From CAYRJA01 sp964424455 (GTDB taxonomy: Bacteria; Bacteroidota; Bacteroidia; Chitinophagales; UBA10324): DNA of 64,000 nt. The stretch lies in the NCBI GenBank assembly GCA_964424455.1, contig CAYRJA010000005.1:1-64000 (forward strand). The letters run 5' to 3'. The position numbers were made by a program, and so were the translations under genes. Shown here in pieces: positions 15,087-24,979 of this stretch. Each line of letters begins with the position of its first letter. Within the stretch, counting starts at the first letter, position 1. The notes under the pieces are model-generated. The model saw nothing but the letters and a program-made list of their open reading frames with translations. It did no database searches and was not told the DNA's origin.

Positions 15087-16057
15087 GCGCAGTGCACAGA
15101 AAAATATTAATGAAGAATAGAAAATGGCTATTAGCTGTTTTTGCACTATGTATTTTTGTTTGCTGTAACACAAATTTATTTGCCCAGGAAATATCAGCAA
15201 CTATAAAAGCAGATTCAACTCATATAGTAATCGGTGACTTTCTTAATGTAAAACTTACAGTTAAAGCGCCAAAAGATATTGCTGTTACAATTCCTGTGGT
15301 TACTGATACAGTGGGTAATATGGAATTGGTGAAAACAGCCAAGATGGATACAGTCACAAATGGCAATGAAAATATCTATACACAGACTTATACCGTTTCG
15401 GCGTATGATTCAGGCAGCTATCATGCGGGTCCGCTGAAAATTTTCACAAAGGATAAAAACGGAGCTATTGATACCATTGTTTCTGATTTTGTATTTGTAA
15501 GTGTTACAACAGTTGCGGTGGACACTACAAAACCATTTAAGCCGATTAAAGCCCCGATAGATGTTCCTTATTCATGGCAGGAGTTTATTCCTTATATCAT
15601 TGGAGGAATTGTTTTGCTGGCATTAATTGCTGCACTGATTTATTTTTTTGTTTTTAGAAAGCAGAAAGTAACTGTTACAGAGGAAAGACCTAAACCCAAA
15701 GAACCTGCTGAAATATGGGCAAACAGTGAACTAAGAAAATTAGATGATGAAAAACTATGGCAGCAAAATCAAGTCAAAAAATTCTACAGCCGGTTGAGTG
15801 AAATACTCCGGATGTATCTTGAATACCGCTACAGTTGGTTCGCACTTGAATCTACTACTGAAGAGATTTCTGATAAGATAGATTCTTATAAAATCTCTGA
15901 GGAGGCAAAAGAGTCGTTACTATTTATTTTATCCAATGCTGATTTGGTAAAGTTTGCAAAGATGAATCCTTCAGCAGATGTAAATATGAAAGCAATGGAA
16001 AACGGTTTCAGGTTTGTTGAGCTTACAAAACCCAATGAATTATCCACGGAAGCATAA
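15083..16057 (+). CDS. Membrane-anchored Bat operon protein, 324 aa
   Basis: An N-terminal signal peptide or anchor (about residues 10-35, ending LFAQ) leads into a beta-rich periplasmic region of about 130 residues. A transmembrane helix covers about 173-190 (YIIGGIVLLALIAALIYFFV). A cytoplasmic helical domain with FYSRLSEILRMYLEYRYSWF follows, as seen in the equivalent gene between DUF58 and batA in other Bacteroidota. It is probably part of the Bat envelope complex; the precise role is unknown. It abuts batA by one base. Confidence 0.75.
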   Translation: MSAVHRKILMKNRKWLLAVFALCIFVCCNTNLFAQEISATIKADSTHIVIGDFLNVKLTVKAPKDIAVTIPVVTDTVGNMELVKTAKMDTVTNGNENIYTQTYTVSAYDSGSYHAGPLKIFTKDKNGAIDTIVSDFVFVSVTTVAVDTTKPFKPIKAPIDVPYSWQEFIPYIIGGIVLLALIAALIYFFVFRKQKVTVTEERPKPKEPAEIWANSELRKLDDEKLWQQNQVKKFYSRLSEILRMYLEYRYSWFALESTTEEISDKIDSYKISEEAKESLLFILSNADLVKFAKMNPSADVNMKAMENGFRFVELTKPNELSTEA

Positions 16058-17070
16058 TGTTCAATAATCTTTCACATATCACCTTTGCTGATAAATGGGT
16101 ACTATGGTTTATACCTGTTACAGTTGTGTTGGGAATATTGTGGTGGTACTTCTTATCAAAGAAAAATTCTGCTGAGATAAAGTTTTCATCAACAAATTCA
16201 TTTGCCGGATTTACTCACCCGGTTAAAGCAACACTCAAGAGGTTTCTTCCTTTGCTGCGTGTCATTACTATTATTTTATTAATTGTAGCAATAGCACGAC
16301 CGCAAACTTCTTACGACGAAGAAAAAATTACGACTGAAGGAATTGATATAGTGATTACGCTGGATCTTTCTGCTTCAATGCTGGCAAAGGATTTTTCGCC
16401 AAATAGAATTGAAGCAGCAAAAAAAGAAGCAATGAACTTTATTGATGAAAGACCTCACGACAGAATCGGACTTGTTGTTTTTGCAGGAGAAAGTTTTACG
16501 CAGTGCCCTGTTACAATTGACCATGCCATTTTGAAAAAACAATTGTCACAGGTTAAGACAGGTCAGTTGGAAGACGGAACTGCAATCGGAATGGGTTTGG
16601 CAACTGCAGTGCAACGGTTAAAAGAAAGCGAGTCAAAAAGTAAAGTGATTATTCTGATGACAGATGGAGTAAACAACAGAGGACTGATAGATCCGTTAAC
16701 TGCCTGCGATCTGGCTATGCAGTATGGAATACGGGTTTACACCATCGGTATTGGTACAAATGGCAAAGCAATGACACCTGTTGCCATGACAAGATCCGGA
16801 GAATTAATCTATGATTATGCAGATGTTCAGATTGATGAGGCATTGCTGAAAGATATTGCAAAGAAAACAGGAGGACAATATTTTCGTGCAACCAATAACA
16901 ATAAGCTGAAGGAGATTTATTCTCAGATTGATAAACTGGAGAAGACAAAAATTCAGGTGAATGCCTTTGAGCGCAAAACGGAGAAATTTTATGCTTTCGC
17001 TTTTCTTGCGGCAATGTTTTTGCTTACGGAACTGTTACTGAGATATTCCTTTTTAAAAAGTATTCCATAA
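16057..17070 (+). CDS. batA: BatA, membrane vWA-domain protein
   Basis: 337 aa with N-terminal transmembrane helices at about residues 14-33 and 66-80, a vWA domain from about 96 with MIDAS residues D103-L-S-A-S107, and a C-terminal helix (about 309-330). BatA and BatB are paired vWA proteins of the inner membrane. The Bat locus was described in Bacteroides fragilis as important for aerotolerance. It directly precedes batB without a gap. Confidence 0.92.
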   Translation: MFNNLSHITFADKWVLWFIPVTVVLGILWWYFLSKKNSAEIKFSSTNSFAGFTHPVKATLKRFLPLLRVITIILLIVAIARPQTSYDEEKITTEGIDIVITLDLSASMLAKDFSPNRIEAAKKEAMNFIDERPHDRIGLVVFAGESFTQCPVTIDHAILKKQLSQVKTGQLEDGTAIGMGLATAVQRLKESESKSKVIILMTDGVNNRGLIDPLTACDLAMQYGIRVYTIGIGTNGKAMTPVAMTRSGELIYDYADVQIDEALLKDIAKKTGGQYFRATNNNKLKEIYSQIDKLEKTKIQVNAFERKTEKFYAFAFLAAMFLLTELLLRYSFLKSIP

Positions 17071-18087
17071 ATGTTTCGGTTCGAACACATAGAATATTTA
17101 TGGCTGCTGACGGCAGTGATTCCGGCAACAGGATTATTTATCTATTTTATTTTCTGGCGAAGAAGGGCAATCGCAAAGTTTGGAAACAGACAGTTGGTGT
17201 TACAGTTAATACCCGGCTTTTCAGTTAGTAAGCCATTTGTAAAGTTTACTCTTATTACACTTGCATATATCTTTATTATTCTGGGATTAGCTAACCCGCA
17301 GATCGGCACCAAGCAGGAGAAAGTAAAGCGGCAGGGAATAGATGTGATAATAGCATTGGATGTTTCTAATTCCATGTTAAGTGATGATGTGAAACCTAAC
17401 CGGCTTGAAAGGTCAAAAAATTTTATCTCCAATTTTATTGATAAACTAAATAACGACCGGTTAGGGTTGATTGTATTTGCGGGTAATGCTTATTTACAGA
17501 TGCCCCTCACAGTGGATTACAGTGCGGCGAAAATGTACCTTCGTACTATCAATCCACAGTTAGTACCTGCACAAGGAACTAATATTGCAGAAGCAATTAA
17601 CCTTGCCGGAGAATCTTTTGTGAAAGAGGATAACAGCCATAAAGCGCTTATTATTATTACAGACGGAGAGGACAATGAAGGAGGCGTAGAAGACGCAATT
17701 GATAAGGCAGAAAAAGAAGGAATGAAAGTTTATACCATTGGAGTCGGCTCAGAAAATGGTTCACCGATTCCGATGGAGAATAATTTCAAAAGAGATGAAA
17801 GCGGGAATATTGTTCTTTCCAAACTAAATAAAGAAATGCTGAAAGATATTGCATCAAAGGGCAATGGTAAATTTTATATGATGGGAAGTGGGAATGAAGA
17901 TGTAAACTCACTTTTAAAAGATTTGAAAGGAATCAGCTCTAAGCAGTTTGAAGAATTGGTATTTACTGATTTCAATGATCAGTTTCAATGGTGTCTTGCA
18001 ATTGCTGCTATACTTTTGTTAGCTGAGTGGTGGCTGAGTGAGAGAAAAAGTAAATTGAATATTAAATTACTGACGGGCAATGAGTAA
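17071..18087 (+). CDS. batB: BatB, membrane vWA-domain protein
   Basis: 338 aa, same plan as BatA: helices at about residues 10-28 and 57-75, a vWA domain with D97-V-S-N-S101, and a C-terminal helix (about 309-325). The sequence AQGTNIAEAINLA carries the conserved MIDAS threonine. It overlaps batC by 8 nt. Confidence 0.92.
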   Translation: MFRFEHIEYLWLLTAVIPATGLFIYFIFWRRRAIAKFGNRQLVLQLIPGFSVSKPFVKFTLITLAYIFIILGLANPQIGTKQEKVKRQGIDVIIALDVSNSMLSDDVKPNRLERSKNFISNFIDKLNNDRLGLIVFAGNAYLQMPLTVDYSAAKMYLRTINPQLVPAQGTNIAEAINLAGESFVKEDNSHKALIIITDGEDNEGGVEDAIDKAEKEGMKVYTIGVGSENGSPIPMENNFKRDESGNIVLSKLNKEMLKDIASKGNGKFYMMGSGNEDVNSLLKDLKGISSKQFEELVFTDFNDQFQWCLAIAAILLLAEWWLSERKSKLNIKLLTGNE

Positions 18088-18862
18088 GACGAACTTATAT
18101 ATTTTTAGCAAGCAAATGATTGCTGTTACAGTAATCCTTTTTTTCCCTTTCCGTTTTTCATTTGCACAGACAACTCTGTCCACTCAAAAAGATAAAGTGA
18201 ACACTCGCATAGGGAATAGTCAATACAAAAAAGGTAATTATTCTGATGCAGAAGCAAGCTACAAGAAGGCGCTTGATATAAAGAATAATATGCCTGAAGC
18301 CACCTTTAATTTGGGAGATGCTATTTACGAACAGAAAAGATATGACGATGCACAGAAGCAATTTCAACTCACTGCTCAGACCAATAATAATCCGGAAGTA
18401 AAAGCGGATGCATATCACAATCTTGGAAACTCTTATCTGCAACAAAAAAAATATCAGGAAGCAGTAAAAGCATTTAAAGATGCTTTGAAACTAAATCCCA
18501 AAGATGCAGATACGAAGTACAATCTGGCTTATGCTAATGAAATGTTAAAACAAAATAAAAGCGGAGAAGGAAAAGACAACAAAGAGCAAAAAGATAAACA
18601 AGACCAGCAAGAATCGAAGGATAAGCAGCAGCAAAACAATAAAGATCAAAATCAGAAGGAACAGAAAGATCAACAGAATCAGCAAAAGCAGAACGAAAAG
18701 GAGCAGCAGGAAAAACAACAACAAGATCAGCAATCCAAACTATCGAAGGAAGAGGCGGAGAAACTGTTACAGGCGTTGTCAAATGAAGAACAAAAGACAG
18801 CTCAGAAGATGCAACAGAAGCAGATGAAGTCAGAAAAGATTAGAATAAAAAAGGACTGGTGA
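18080..18862 (+). CDS. batC: BatC, TPR protein with low-complexity C-terminus
   Basis: 260 aa. A signal peptide (residues 1-29, ending SFAQ) is followed by three to four TPR units at about 38-150 (YKKGNYSDAEASYKKALD and similar). About 75 residues of Gln/Lys/Asp low complexity follow. The protein ends KIRIKKDW; a C-terminal KKDW is usual in BatC. TPRs probably scaffold the Bat complex in the periplasm. Overlaps batB by 8 nt and is 30 nt from batD. Confidence 0.9.
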   Translation: MSKTNLYIFSKQMIAVTVILFFPFRFSFAQTTLSTQKDKVNTRIGNSQYKKGNYSDAEASYKKALDIKNNMPEATFNLGDAIYEQKRYDDAQKQFQLTAQTNNNPEVKADAYHNLGNSYLQQKKYQEAVKAFKDALKLNPKDADTKYNLAYANEMLKQNKSGEGKDNKEQKDKQDQQESKDKQQQNNKDQNQKEQKDQQNQQKQNEKEQQEKQQQDQQSKLSKEEAEKLLQALSNEEQKTAQKMQQKQMKSEKIRIKKDW

Positions 18863-18892
18863 TAAACAATTAAAATTGAGAACAGCTATAAG

Positions 18893-20788
18893 ATGCAGAA
18901 TAGAATAAACAGAGAATTGAATCTGAACTTATCCGGAAAATCTATTATAGTTTTTTTGATTGTATTTCTATTTTTCAATATTAACTTTTCCATTGCACAA
19001 CAATTTTCAGCTTCAGCGCCCAAGTCTGTTCCGGAGAATCAGAATTTTAAATTAAGTTTTACATTAGAAAATACACAAGGCAGCAACCTGCAACTGCCAC
19101 AGTTAAATGATTTTACTATTGTAGGTGGTCCGAGTACATCAACCAATATGCAGATTATTAATGGGAGTATGTCCCAGTCGCAGACTTATACTTATTCACT
19201 TCGTCCTAAAAAGCAAGGCACATTTAAAATCGGAAAAGCGAGTATCAATGCTAATGGCGCAACACTTCATTCCAATGAATTGACAATAAGTGTAACAGCC
19301 CCTTCTTCCAAACCTCAGCGACAACAACAGCAGTATGACCCATTTGATCCATTTGGGCAAATGGAGCAGGATGACGAACCTCAAACTTCTTCTTCTGATT
19401 TGGCGAAGCAGATTAAGGATGATGTATTTGTAAAATGTGTACTCAGCAAAAGTTCAGTATATAAAGGAGAAATGCTTACCGCTACTTTCAAACTTTATTT
19501 CCGGCAAAATATAGCAGGATACAATCTGTCTAAATCACCACAAATGGATGGCTTCTGGAGTAAGGAAGTAACACTGGATCCTAACCGAAGACAGACGGTA
19601 GAGAACATTAATGGAAAACAGTATTATGCCGTTGATATTCTTAAATACAATTTATTCCCTCAGAGAACAGGCAGTTTACAAATATCCCCTGCAGAAATGT
19701 CTGTTACAGCACAGGTAACTACTTCAAGGTCTAATGATCCCTTTGGTGGTTTTTTCGGATTTGGGCAAACGCAAAATGTTCCACTGACTTTAAAAACAAA
19801 TCAGGCAACTGTAACAGTAAAAGAATTTCCGGTAACTGACAAGCCCAAAAGCTTTGCAGGAGCAGTCGGAAAATTTAATTATAGCTCTTCTCTTTCAGGT
19901 AAGGATGCAAAAACAGACAATCCGGTTACTTATACTATAAAGATTTCAGGAGAAGGAAATCTGAATTTGATTGATGCACCTGTCATTCAGATGCCGGATG
20001 GATTTGAAGTGTATGATCCGAAAGTGAAAGAAAACATTTCCAACACTACAGCAGGAGTGAACGGCAGTAAGCAATATGACTATTTGATAATCCCACGCCA
20101 GCCCGGAAATTATAAAATTGCCGGACAAACCTTTTCTTACTTTGATCCTGAAACCGGTAAATACACTACTATTAACACCCCTGAGTATTCACTGAAAGTC
20201 ACAGGAGAGCCGTCTAAGAGCTATAATACTTCATCTTCATCTTCTACAAATCAGCAAGATGTATCTCTGCTTAATGAAGACATTCGTTATATCAAAACAA
20301 CTTCTCCGGAATTCAGAAAAGACAATAACTCATTTATCGGTACTGCAGGTTTTATTACACTTTATACACTTCCTTTCTTAGCTTTTATCGGACTGATTGC
20401 TGTAAGAAGGAGGAATGAAAACCTCGCATCAGATATAACCGGAACAAAAAGAAGGAGAGCGCTTAAACTCGCTAAGAAAAGATTGAGAGTTGCAGAGAAG
20501 TATCTCACTCAATCGGATAAGAAAAACTTTTACAGTGAAGTGTCGCGTGCTGTCTGGGGTTATTTAGGTGACAGACTGAATATTGATATGGCTCAACTCT
20601 CAAAAGATAATGTAACAGAGAAATTATCTGTCAGAAATGTAAAACCGGAAACTGTAACAGGTTTACTAAACCTTCTCAACTCTTGTGAAATCTCGCTTTA
20701 TGCACCGGGCAGTGATAGCGAAATGAAAAAGGATTACACTACTACCTTAAACTTAATAGCTGACATTGAAGATGAAATCAGTAAATAA
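18893..20788 (+). CDS. batD: BatD, large periplasmic oxygen-tolerance-type protein
   Basis: 631 aa with a hydrophobic signal (about residues 16-36, ending SIAQ). Several Ig-like beta domains follow (FSASAPKSVPENQNFKLSF at the start, as usual in BatD), with a Gln-rich linker near 140-150. A transmembrane helix lies at about 485-505, followed by a cytoplasmic helical tail. It is the main periplasmic part of the Bat system. Overlaps batE by 23 nt. Confidence 0.92.
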   Translation: MQNRINRELNLNLSGKSIIVFLIVFLFFNINFSIAQQFSASAPKSVPENQNFKLSFTLENTQGSNLQLPQLNDFTIVGGPSTSTNMQIINGSMSQSQTYTYSLRPKKQGTFKIGKASINANGATLHSNELTISVTAPSSKPQRQQQQYDPFDPFGQMEQDDEPQTSSSDLAKQIKDDVFVKCVLSKSSVYKGEMLTATFKLYFRQNIAGYNLSKSPQMDGFWSKEVTLDPNRRQTVENINGKQYYAVDILKYNLFPQRTGSLQISPAEMSVTAQVTTSRSNDPFGGFFGFGQTQNVPLTLKTNQATVTVKEFPVTDKPKSFAGAVGKFNYSSSLSGKDAKTDNPVTYTIKISGEGNLNLIDAPVIQMPDGFEVYDPKVKENISNTTAGVNGSKQYDYLIIPRQPGNYKIAGQTFSYFDPETGKYTTINTPEYSLKVTGEPSKSYNTSSSSSTNQQDVSLLNEDIRYIKTTSPEFRKDNNSFIGTAGFITLYTLPFLAFIGLIAVRRRNENLASDITGTKRRRALKLAKKRLRVAEKYLTQSDKKNFYSEVSRAVWGYLGDRLNIDMAQLSKDNVTEKLSVRNVKPETVTGLLNLLNSCEISLYAPGSDSEMKKDYTTTLNLIADIEDEISK

Positions 20789-21530
20789 GATAATCGTCAT
20801 TTTGTTTATAGCATTTAGCTGTGTGTTTACAGTTAATGGACAATCTGCTCAGGAACTTTACAAAAAAGCAAATGATGCATATAAAGCTAACCAATTTCAG
20901 CAGGCAGCAGATGATTATGAAAAAATAGTTTCACAAGGACACAAGAGTTCAGATGTTTATTACAATCTCGGTAACTGTTATTACAAACTGAATATTATTT
21001 CAAAATCTATTCTCAACTATGAACGAGCGCTAAAACTTTCTCCCAAAGATGATGATATCATTCACAATCTAAAAATAACTCAGTTAAAAGCAGTTGATCG
21101 TATCCAGCCAGTTCCACAACTTTCTGTTATTATATGGTGGAATAATTTTATTTCATCTTATTCATCTAAAGGGTGGGGGATATATGCGCTTATTTTCGTT
21201 TGGGTAGCTTTGATTTGTTATGTAGTTGCTTACTTCATAGGTGTACGAAAACTTTTCCATTCATTAATGCTTGTTTTTTTAGTTCTATCTCTTTCATCAC
21301 TTGCACTTTCAATACATCAAAAAAACAATGAGCAGAGTTCCGATTCAGCAATTCTTATGGTTTCGAGTTCATATATAAAAAGCGCACCTGATGCCGGCGC
21401 TAATGATTTATTCTTGATTCATGAAGGCATAAAGTTTCAGTTACTTGATAAAATCGGGGAATGGAGTAAAATTCGCCTTGCTGACGGAAAAATCGGTTGG
21501 GTAGAAAATAATAATTTCACTGTAATCTGA
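20766..21530 (+). CDS. batE: BatE, TPR and SH3-like membrane protein
   Basis: 254 aa: signal peptide (1-25), two TPR units (about 27-100), two transmembrane helices (about 137-156 and 160-180) and a C-terminal bacterial SH3 domain (about 190-254, GEWSKIRLADGKIGWVENN). It closes the Bat operon. The ATG lies 23 nt inside batD, so translation is coupled. Confidence 0.9.
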   Translation: MKMKSVNKIIVILFIAFSCVFTVNGQSAQELYKKANDAYKANQFQQAADDYEKIVSQGHKSSDVYYNLGNCYYKLNIISKSILNYERALKLSPKDDDIIHNLKITQLKAVDRIQPVPQLSVIIWWNNFISSYSSKGWGIYALIFVWVALICYVVAYFIGVRKLFHSLMLVFLVLSLSSLALSIHQKNNEQSSDSAILMVSSSYIKSAPDAGANDLFLIHEGIKFQLLDKIGEWSKIRLADGKIGWVENNNFTVI

Positions 21531-21573
21531 TTAGTCTGTTACAGTTTTATTTCAGGTATTAGATAAAAGGCAT

Positions 21574-21581
21574 TATATTTG
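21574..21581 (+). promoter_or_regulatory. -7 box upstream of the copper-related cluster
   Basis: TATATTTG matches TANNTTTG and lies 13 nt before the ATG at 21595, implying a very short leader. The -33 position has only TTCA. Confidence 0.45.
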
Positions 21582-21594
21582 CAAAGTCATTGAT

Positions 21595-21969
21595 ATGCAG
21601 AAAATTATCTCCTTATTATTCCTTGTGATTTTTCTGGCAAGCACAACCGGTGTGATTGTAGAATCTCATTATTGTGAGATGAAGAAATGCAAGACGGAGA
21701 ACTCTGTAAAGAAAAAATGCTGCAGCGATAAAACGGAAAAACATACTAAGGGATGCTGCAAGAACGAAATAAAAGTTATAAAAATATCAGACAACTTCAG
21801 GTCTGTTCAGCATGAAAAGCAATTTATCCCTGTTGCTGTTTCGCTGCTGATTCCGGAATACAGCAATTATTATATAGATAACGATAGAGCATTATCCTTT
21901 CTAAAACTGGATGAATCCCCGCCGGATCAATTATCCTCTCCATCCTTTTTGCAGGTATTTCGTATTTGA
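21595..21969 (+). CDS. HYC/CC/PP-type small cysteine-rich exported protein
   Basis: 124 aa with a signal peptide (residues 1-20). Metal-ligand-rich patches follow: SHYCEMKKCK, KKKCCSDK and KGCCKNE. An ESPPDQ motif lies near the C-terminus. This set corresponds to the family I know as HYC_CC_PP, found near metal transport genes in Bacteroidota. It probably binds copper or another soft metal in the periplasm. It precedes a TonB-dependent receptor and an HMA protein. Confidence 0.75.
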   Translation: MQKIISLLFLVIFLASTTGVIVESHYCEMKKCKTENSVKKKCCSDKTEKHTKGCCKNEIKVIKISDNFRSVQHEKQFIPVAVSLLIPEYSNYYIDNDRALSFLKLDESPPDQLSSPSFLQVFRI

Positions 21970-22077
21970 TTAAGTGATTTTAGCTGTGACTGTTACAGCT
22001 ATAGTCTGATATGATGTGAATATAAAGTTATGTCATTCAGCAGAGCAGAAATGTTTTCATTTACTTAATCTTCTATT

Positions 22078-24273
22078 ATGAAAAAAGTGATTCTAATTTT
22101 AATTATGTTAATCTCTGCATACGGATTACATGCACAGCATGTGATGGGCACTGTAACAGAGGATGAAAACGGGAAAGAAATTCCTGTTATTGGTGCTTCA
22201 GTAATTTTTGTTGGAACATCAGTTGGAACGAGAACTGATGAAATGGGCATGTTTCATCTGGATAAACCGGATAAAAATGCCACTCAGCTTGTGATCAGCT
22301 ATGTCGGGTACAAGAATGATACTATTCCTGCCGAAGGTACGGATATAAAAGTGGTGTTACAGAAGTCAATTGAACTGCAAGGTGTAGAAATAACAGCTAA
22401 GGATAATGGATCCTACATATCTCAACTTAAACCATTAAAAACAGAAGTACTTACGACTAATGAACTAAGAAAAAATGCTTGTTGTAACCTCTCTGAAAGT
22501 TTTGAGTCAAATCCGACTGTTGATGTGGCATTTTCTGATGCTGTAACAGGTGCAAAACAGATTCAACTGTTAGGTCTGTCCGGAGTTTATGTTCAGACAC
22601 TGACAGATGTACTGCCAACTTTACGGGGGCTGGCTACTACTTATGGACTTACTTACATTCCCGGCTCATGGATAGAATCTATTCAAATGAATAAAGGAAC
22701 CGGCTCAGTAGCCAACGGTTATGAGTCAATCACAGGGCAAATAAATGTAGAGCTGAAAAAGCCGGAGATTAGTGATAAACTTTTTGTTAATCTATATACA
22801 AATTCGGAACAGCGTGGAGAAGCTAACCTGTTATGGTCGCACAAGCTGAACAGCAAGTGGAGTACAATGCTGCTCACACATGGTAGTGGGTTGCAACAAA
22901 AAATAGATCACAACCGAGATGGATTTTTAGACATTCCATTGAGCAAACAATTAAATGTTTTTAACCGATGGAAATTTGAGTCAGGTAAGCATATAGAGGC
23001 AATGTTTGGCGCTAAAGCATTGGTTGACCAGAAGAAAGCAGGTCAGACAATTTTTAACTTCGCTGATGCTCGTCCTGATTCTTCGCGTTATGGAATTAAT
23101 CTGAACACTACAAGGGTGGAAGCTTTTTTGAAAAGCAGTTACACTTCATTAACGAAGGAATATCAGAGTGTAGGAATCCAGCTTTCAGGGATATATCATC
23201 AGCAGGATGGATTTTACGGAGTGAGAAATTATTCAGGTACTGAAAATTATTTCTATTCCAATATGATTTTTCAATCTGCTTTTGACAATACAATGCATAC
23301 ATACAGAACAGGATTGAGTTTTGTGTATGACGATATTGATGAAAAGTTTGGAGAGTTGAATTTAAGAAGAACCGAAATTGTACCGGGAGCATTTTTTGAA
23401 TACACATTAGACAATTCTAAAAACTTTGCAATGGTGGCAGGTGTTCGTGGTGATTACAATAGTACTTTTGGTTTTGTATTCACTCCGCGTGTTCATGTAA
23501 AATACAATCTAACAAAGACTACCGTGTTAAGAGCATCAGCAGGCAATGGATTCAGAACAGTAAATATTTTCTCAGAGAATGCTGCATTTCTTGCCAGCTC
23601 AAGAGAATTTATTATTAAAGAGAAATTGAATCCCGAACGGGCATGGAATGGCGGAGTCAATCTTACACAAAACTTTCATATAGGTAACAGAGAGGGAACA
23701 TGGGGCGTTGATTTTTACAGAACACAGTTTCAGAATAAAATAATCGCAGATGTATATTCTAATCCACAGCAGATTGTGTTTTACAATCTGAGAGGAGAGT
23801 CTTATGCCAACAGTTTTCAGACAGATATAAATATGGAGGTGGTAAAAAATCTGAATGTCCGGCTGGCTTATAAATACAATGATGTGAAAGAAACCATAAA
23901 TGGAAAACTTTCTGATAAGCCATTAGTGCCTAAGCAAAGAGCTTTGTTTAATATTGCTTACGACACACCGGATAAACACTGGAAGTTTGATTTTACTACA
24001 CAGTGGGTTGGCGAACAGCAGTTGCCTGTTACAGAAAGCATATTCCAGATTCCGGATCATTCTCCCGATTATTTCCGGCTGCTTGGTCAGGTTACATACA
24101 TGATGAAGAAATGGGAATTCTATGTCGGTGGAGAAAATTTGACAGATTATACCCAGTCCAATCCTATTATTGCAAGTAATGATCCTTTTGGTCCCTATTT
24201 TGATTCTTCCGTAGTATGGGGACCAATCACAGGACGAATGTTCTACGGAGGATTACGATTCACAATTAAATAA
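22078..24273 (+). CDS. TonB-dependent outer-membrane receptor, probably for copper
   Basis: 731 aa. The signal peptide ends LHAQ (residue 20), a carboxypeptidase-regulatory-like domain covers about 21-105, a plug domain about 115-230 (LLGLSGVYVQTLTDVLP), and a 22-strand barrel fills the rest, ending GRMFYGGLRFTIK. The conspicuous NACCNLSESFE near residue 135 is common in receptors of this group next to HMA and copper genes. Substrate is inferred from the neighbours only. Confidence 0.85.
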   Translation: MKKVILILIMLISAYGLHAQHVMGTVTEDENGKEIPVIGASVIFVGTSVGTRTDEMGMFHLDKPDKNATQLVISYVGYKNDTIPAEGTDIKVVLQKSIELQGVEITAKDNGSYISQLKPLKTEVLTTNELRKNACCNLSESFESNPTVDVAFSDAVTGAKQIQLLGLSGVYVQTLTDVLPTLRGLATTYGLTYIPGSWIESIQMNKGTGSVANGYESITGQINVELKKPEISDKLFVNLYTNSEQRGEANLLWSHKLNSKWSTMLLTHGSGLQQKIDHNRDGFLDIPLSKQLNVFNRWKFESGKHIEAMFGAKALVDQKKAGQTIFNFADARPDSSRYGINLNTTRVEAFLKSSYTSLTKEYQSVGIQLSGIYHQQDGFYGVRNYSGTENYFYSNMIFQSAFDNTMHTYRTGLSFVYDDIDEKFGELNLRRTEIVPGAFFEYTLDNSKNFAMVAGVRGDYNSTFGFVFTPRVHVKYNLTKTTVLRASAGNGFRTVNIFSENAAFLASSREFIIKEKLNPERAWNGGVNLTQNFHIGNREGTWGVDFYRTQFQNKIIADVYSNPQQIVFYNLRGESYANSFQTDINMEVVKNLNVRLAYKYNDVKETINGKLSDKPLVPKQRALFNIAYDTPDKHWKFDFTTQWVGEQQLPVTESIFQIPDHSPDYFRLLGQVTYMMKKWEFYVGGENLTDYTQSNPIIASNDPFGPYFDSSVVWGPITGRMFYGGLRFTIK

Positions 24274-24282
24274 CTAAATACT

Positions 24283-24642
24283 ATGAAAACAATCAACATC
24301 ATTTCAGCTCTTTTAGTACTTCTTTCCTTTCAGAATGCCTTTTCAGCATCCTTTAGTGGAGGAAAAGAAAAAGTGGTAATTCAGACTTCTGCAACTTGCG
24401 AGTCGTGCCAAAGCAGGATAGAGAACGCATTAAACAACCTTAAGGGCGTAAAGTCCTGTTCTCTGAATCTTGACGATAAGAAAGTAACAGTAGTTTACAA
24501 CCCGAAAAAAACTACAGTAGAGCAGATTAAGAAAACAATTTCAGACACAGGTTACGATGCAGATGAAGTGAATGCAAATCAAAATGCTTATAACAAACTG
24601 CCGGGATGTTGCAAGAAAGGCGGTCACGGAGATAATCATTAA
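24283..24642 (+). CDS. Exported heavy-metal-associated (HMA) domain protein
   Basis: 119 aa with a signal peptide (1-22) and an HMA domain at about residues 30-98. The metal-binding motif is SATCESC (Cys39, Cys42), with ferredoxin-like strands KVTVVYNPKKTTVEQIKK. The C-terminus adds PGCCKKGGHGDNH, an extra metal site. It probably ferries Cu(I) in the periplasm. 9 nt after the receptor gene. Confidence 0.88.
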   Translation: MKTINIISALLVLLSFQNAFSASFSGGKEKVVIQTSATCESCQSRIENALNNLKGVKSCSLNLDDKKVTVVYNPKKTTVEQIKKTISDTGYDADEVNANQNAYNKLPGCCKKGGHGDNH

Positions 24643-24682
24643 GTTTGCAGAAAATTTCTAAATCATTTTTAATTCGCTAATC

Positions 24683-24976
24683 ATGAAGTTGTTAAAAATC
24701 TTTTCAGCAGGACTATTAGTAGTTCTCATCGCTTGTAATCAACAAAGTACAAAGCCGGAAGTTGTTACAGATACTCCTGCAAACACAATGGAGCAGGATG
24801 AATCTCTTATCAATGTGGACATAGCTAAACTCGCAGGCGATAAAGATTTAGTCTGCGGCATGTCGCTGAAAGGAGGCATTGCAGACACTGTAACACACAG
24901 CAGCAAACTCTATGGGTTTTGCAGTACCGAATGTAAAGATGAGTTTATTAAAAACCCTTCTCAGTATCTGAAATAA
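24683..24976 (+). CDS. YHS-domain lipoprotein
   Basis: 97 aa. Lipobox LIAC with Cys18; residues 53-97 form a YHS domain (DLVCGMSLKGG, then GFCSTECKDEFIKNP). YHS domains bind metals, often copper, and occur beside P-type ATPases and HMA proteins. 3 nt upstream of the SCO gene. Confidence 0.88.
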   Translation: MKLLKIFSAGLLVVLIACNQQSTKPEVVTDTPANTMEQDESLINVDIAKLAGDKDLVCGMSLKGGIADTVTHSSKLYGFCSTECKDEFIKNPSQYLK

Positions 24977-24979
24977 GCT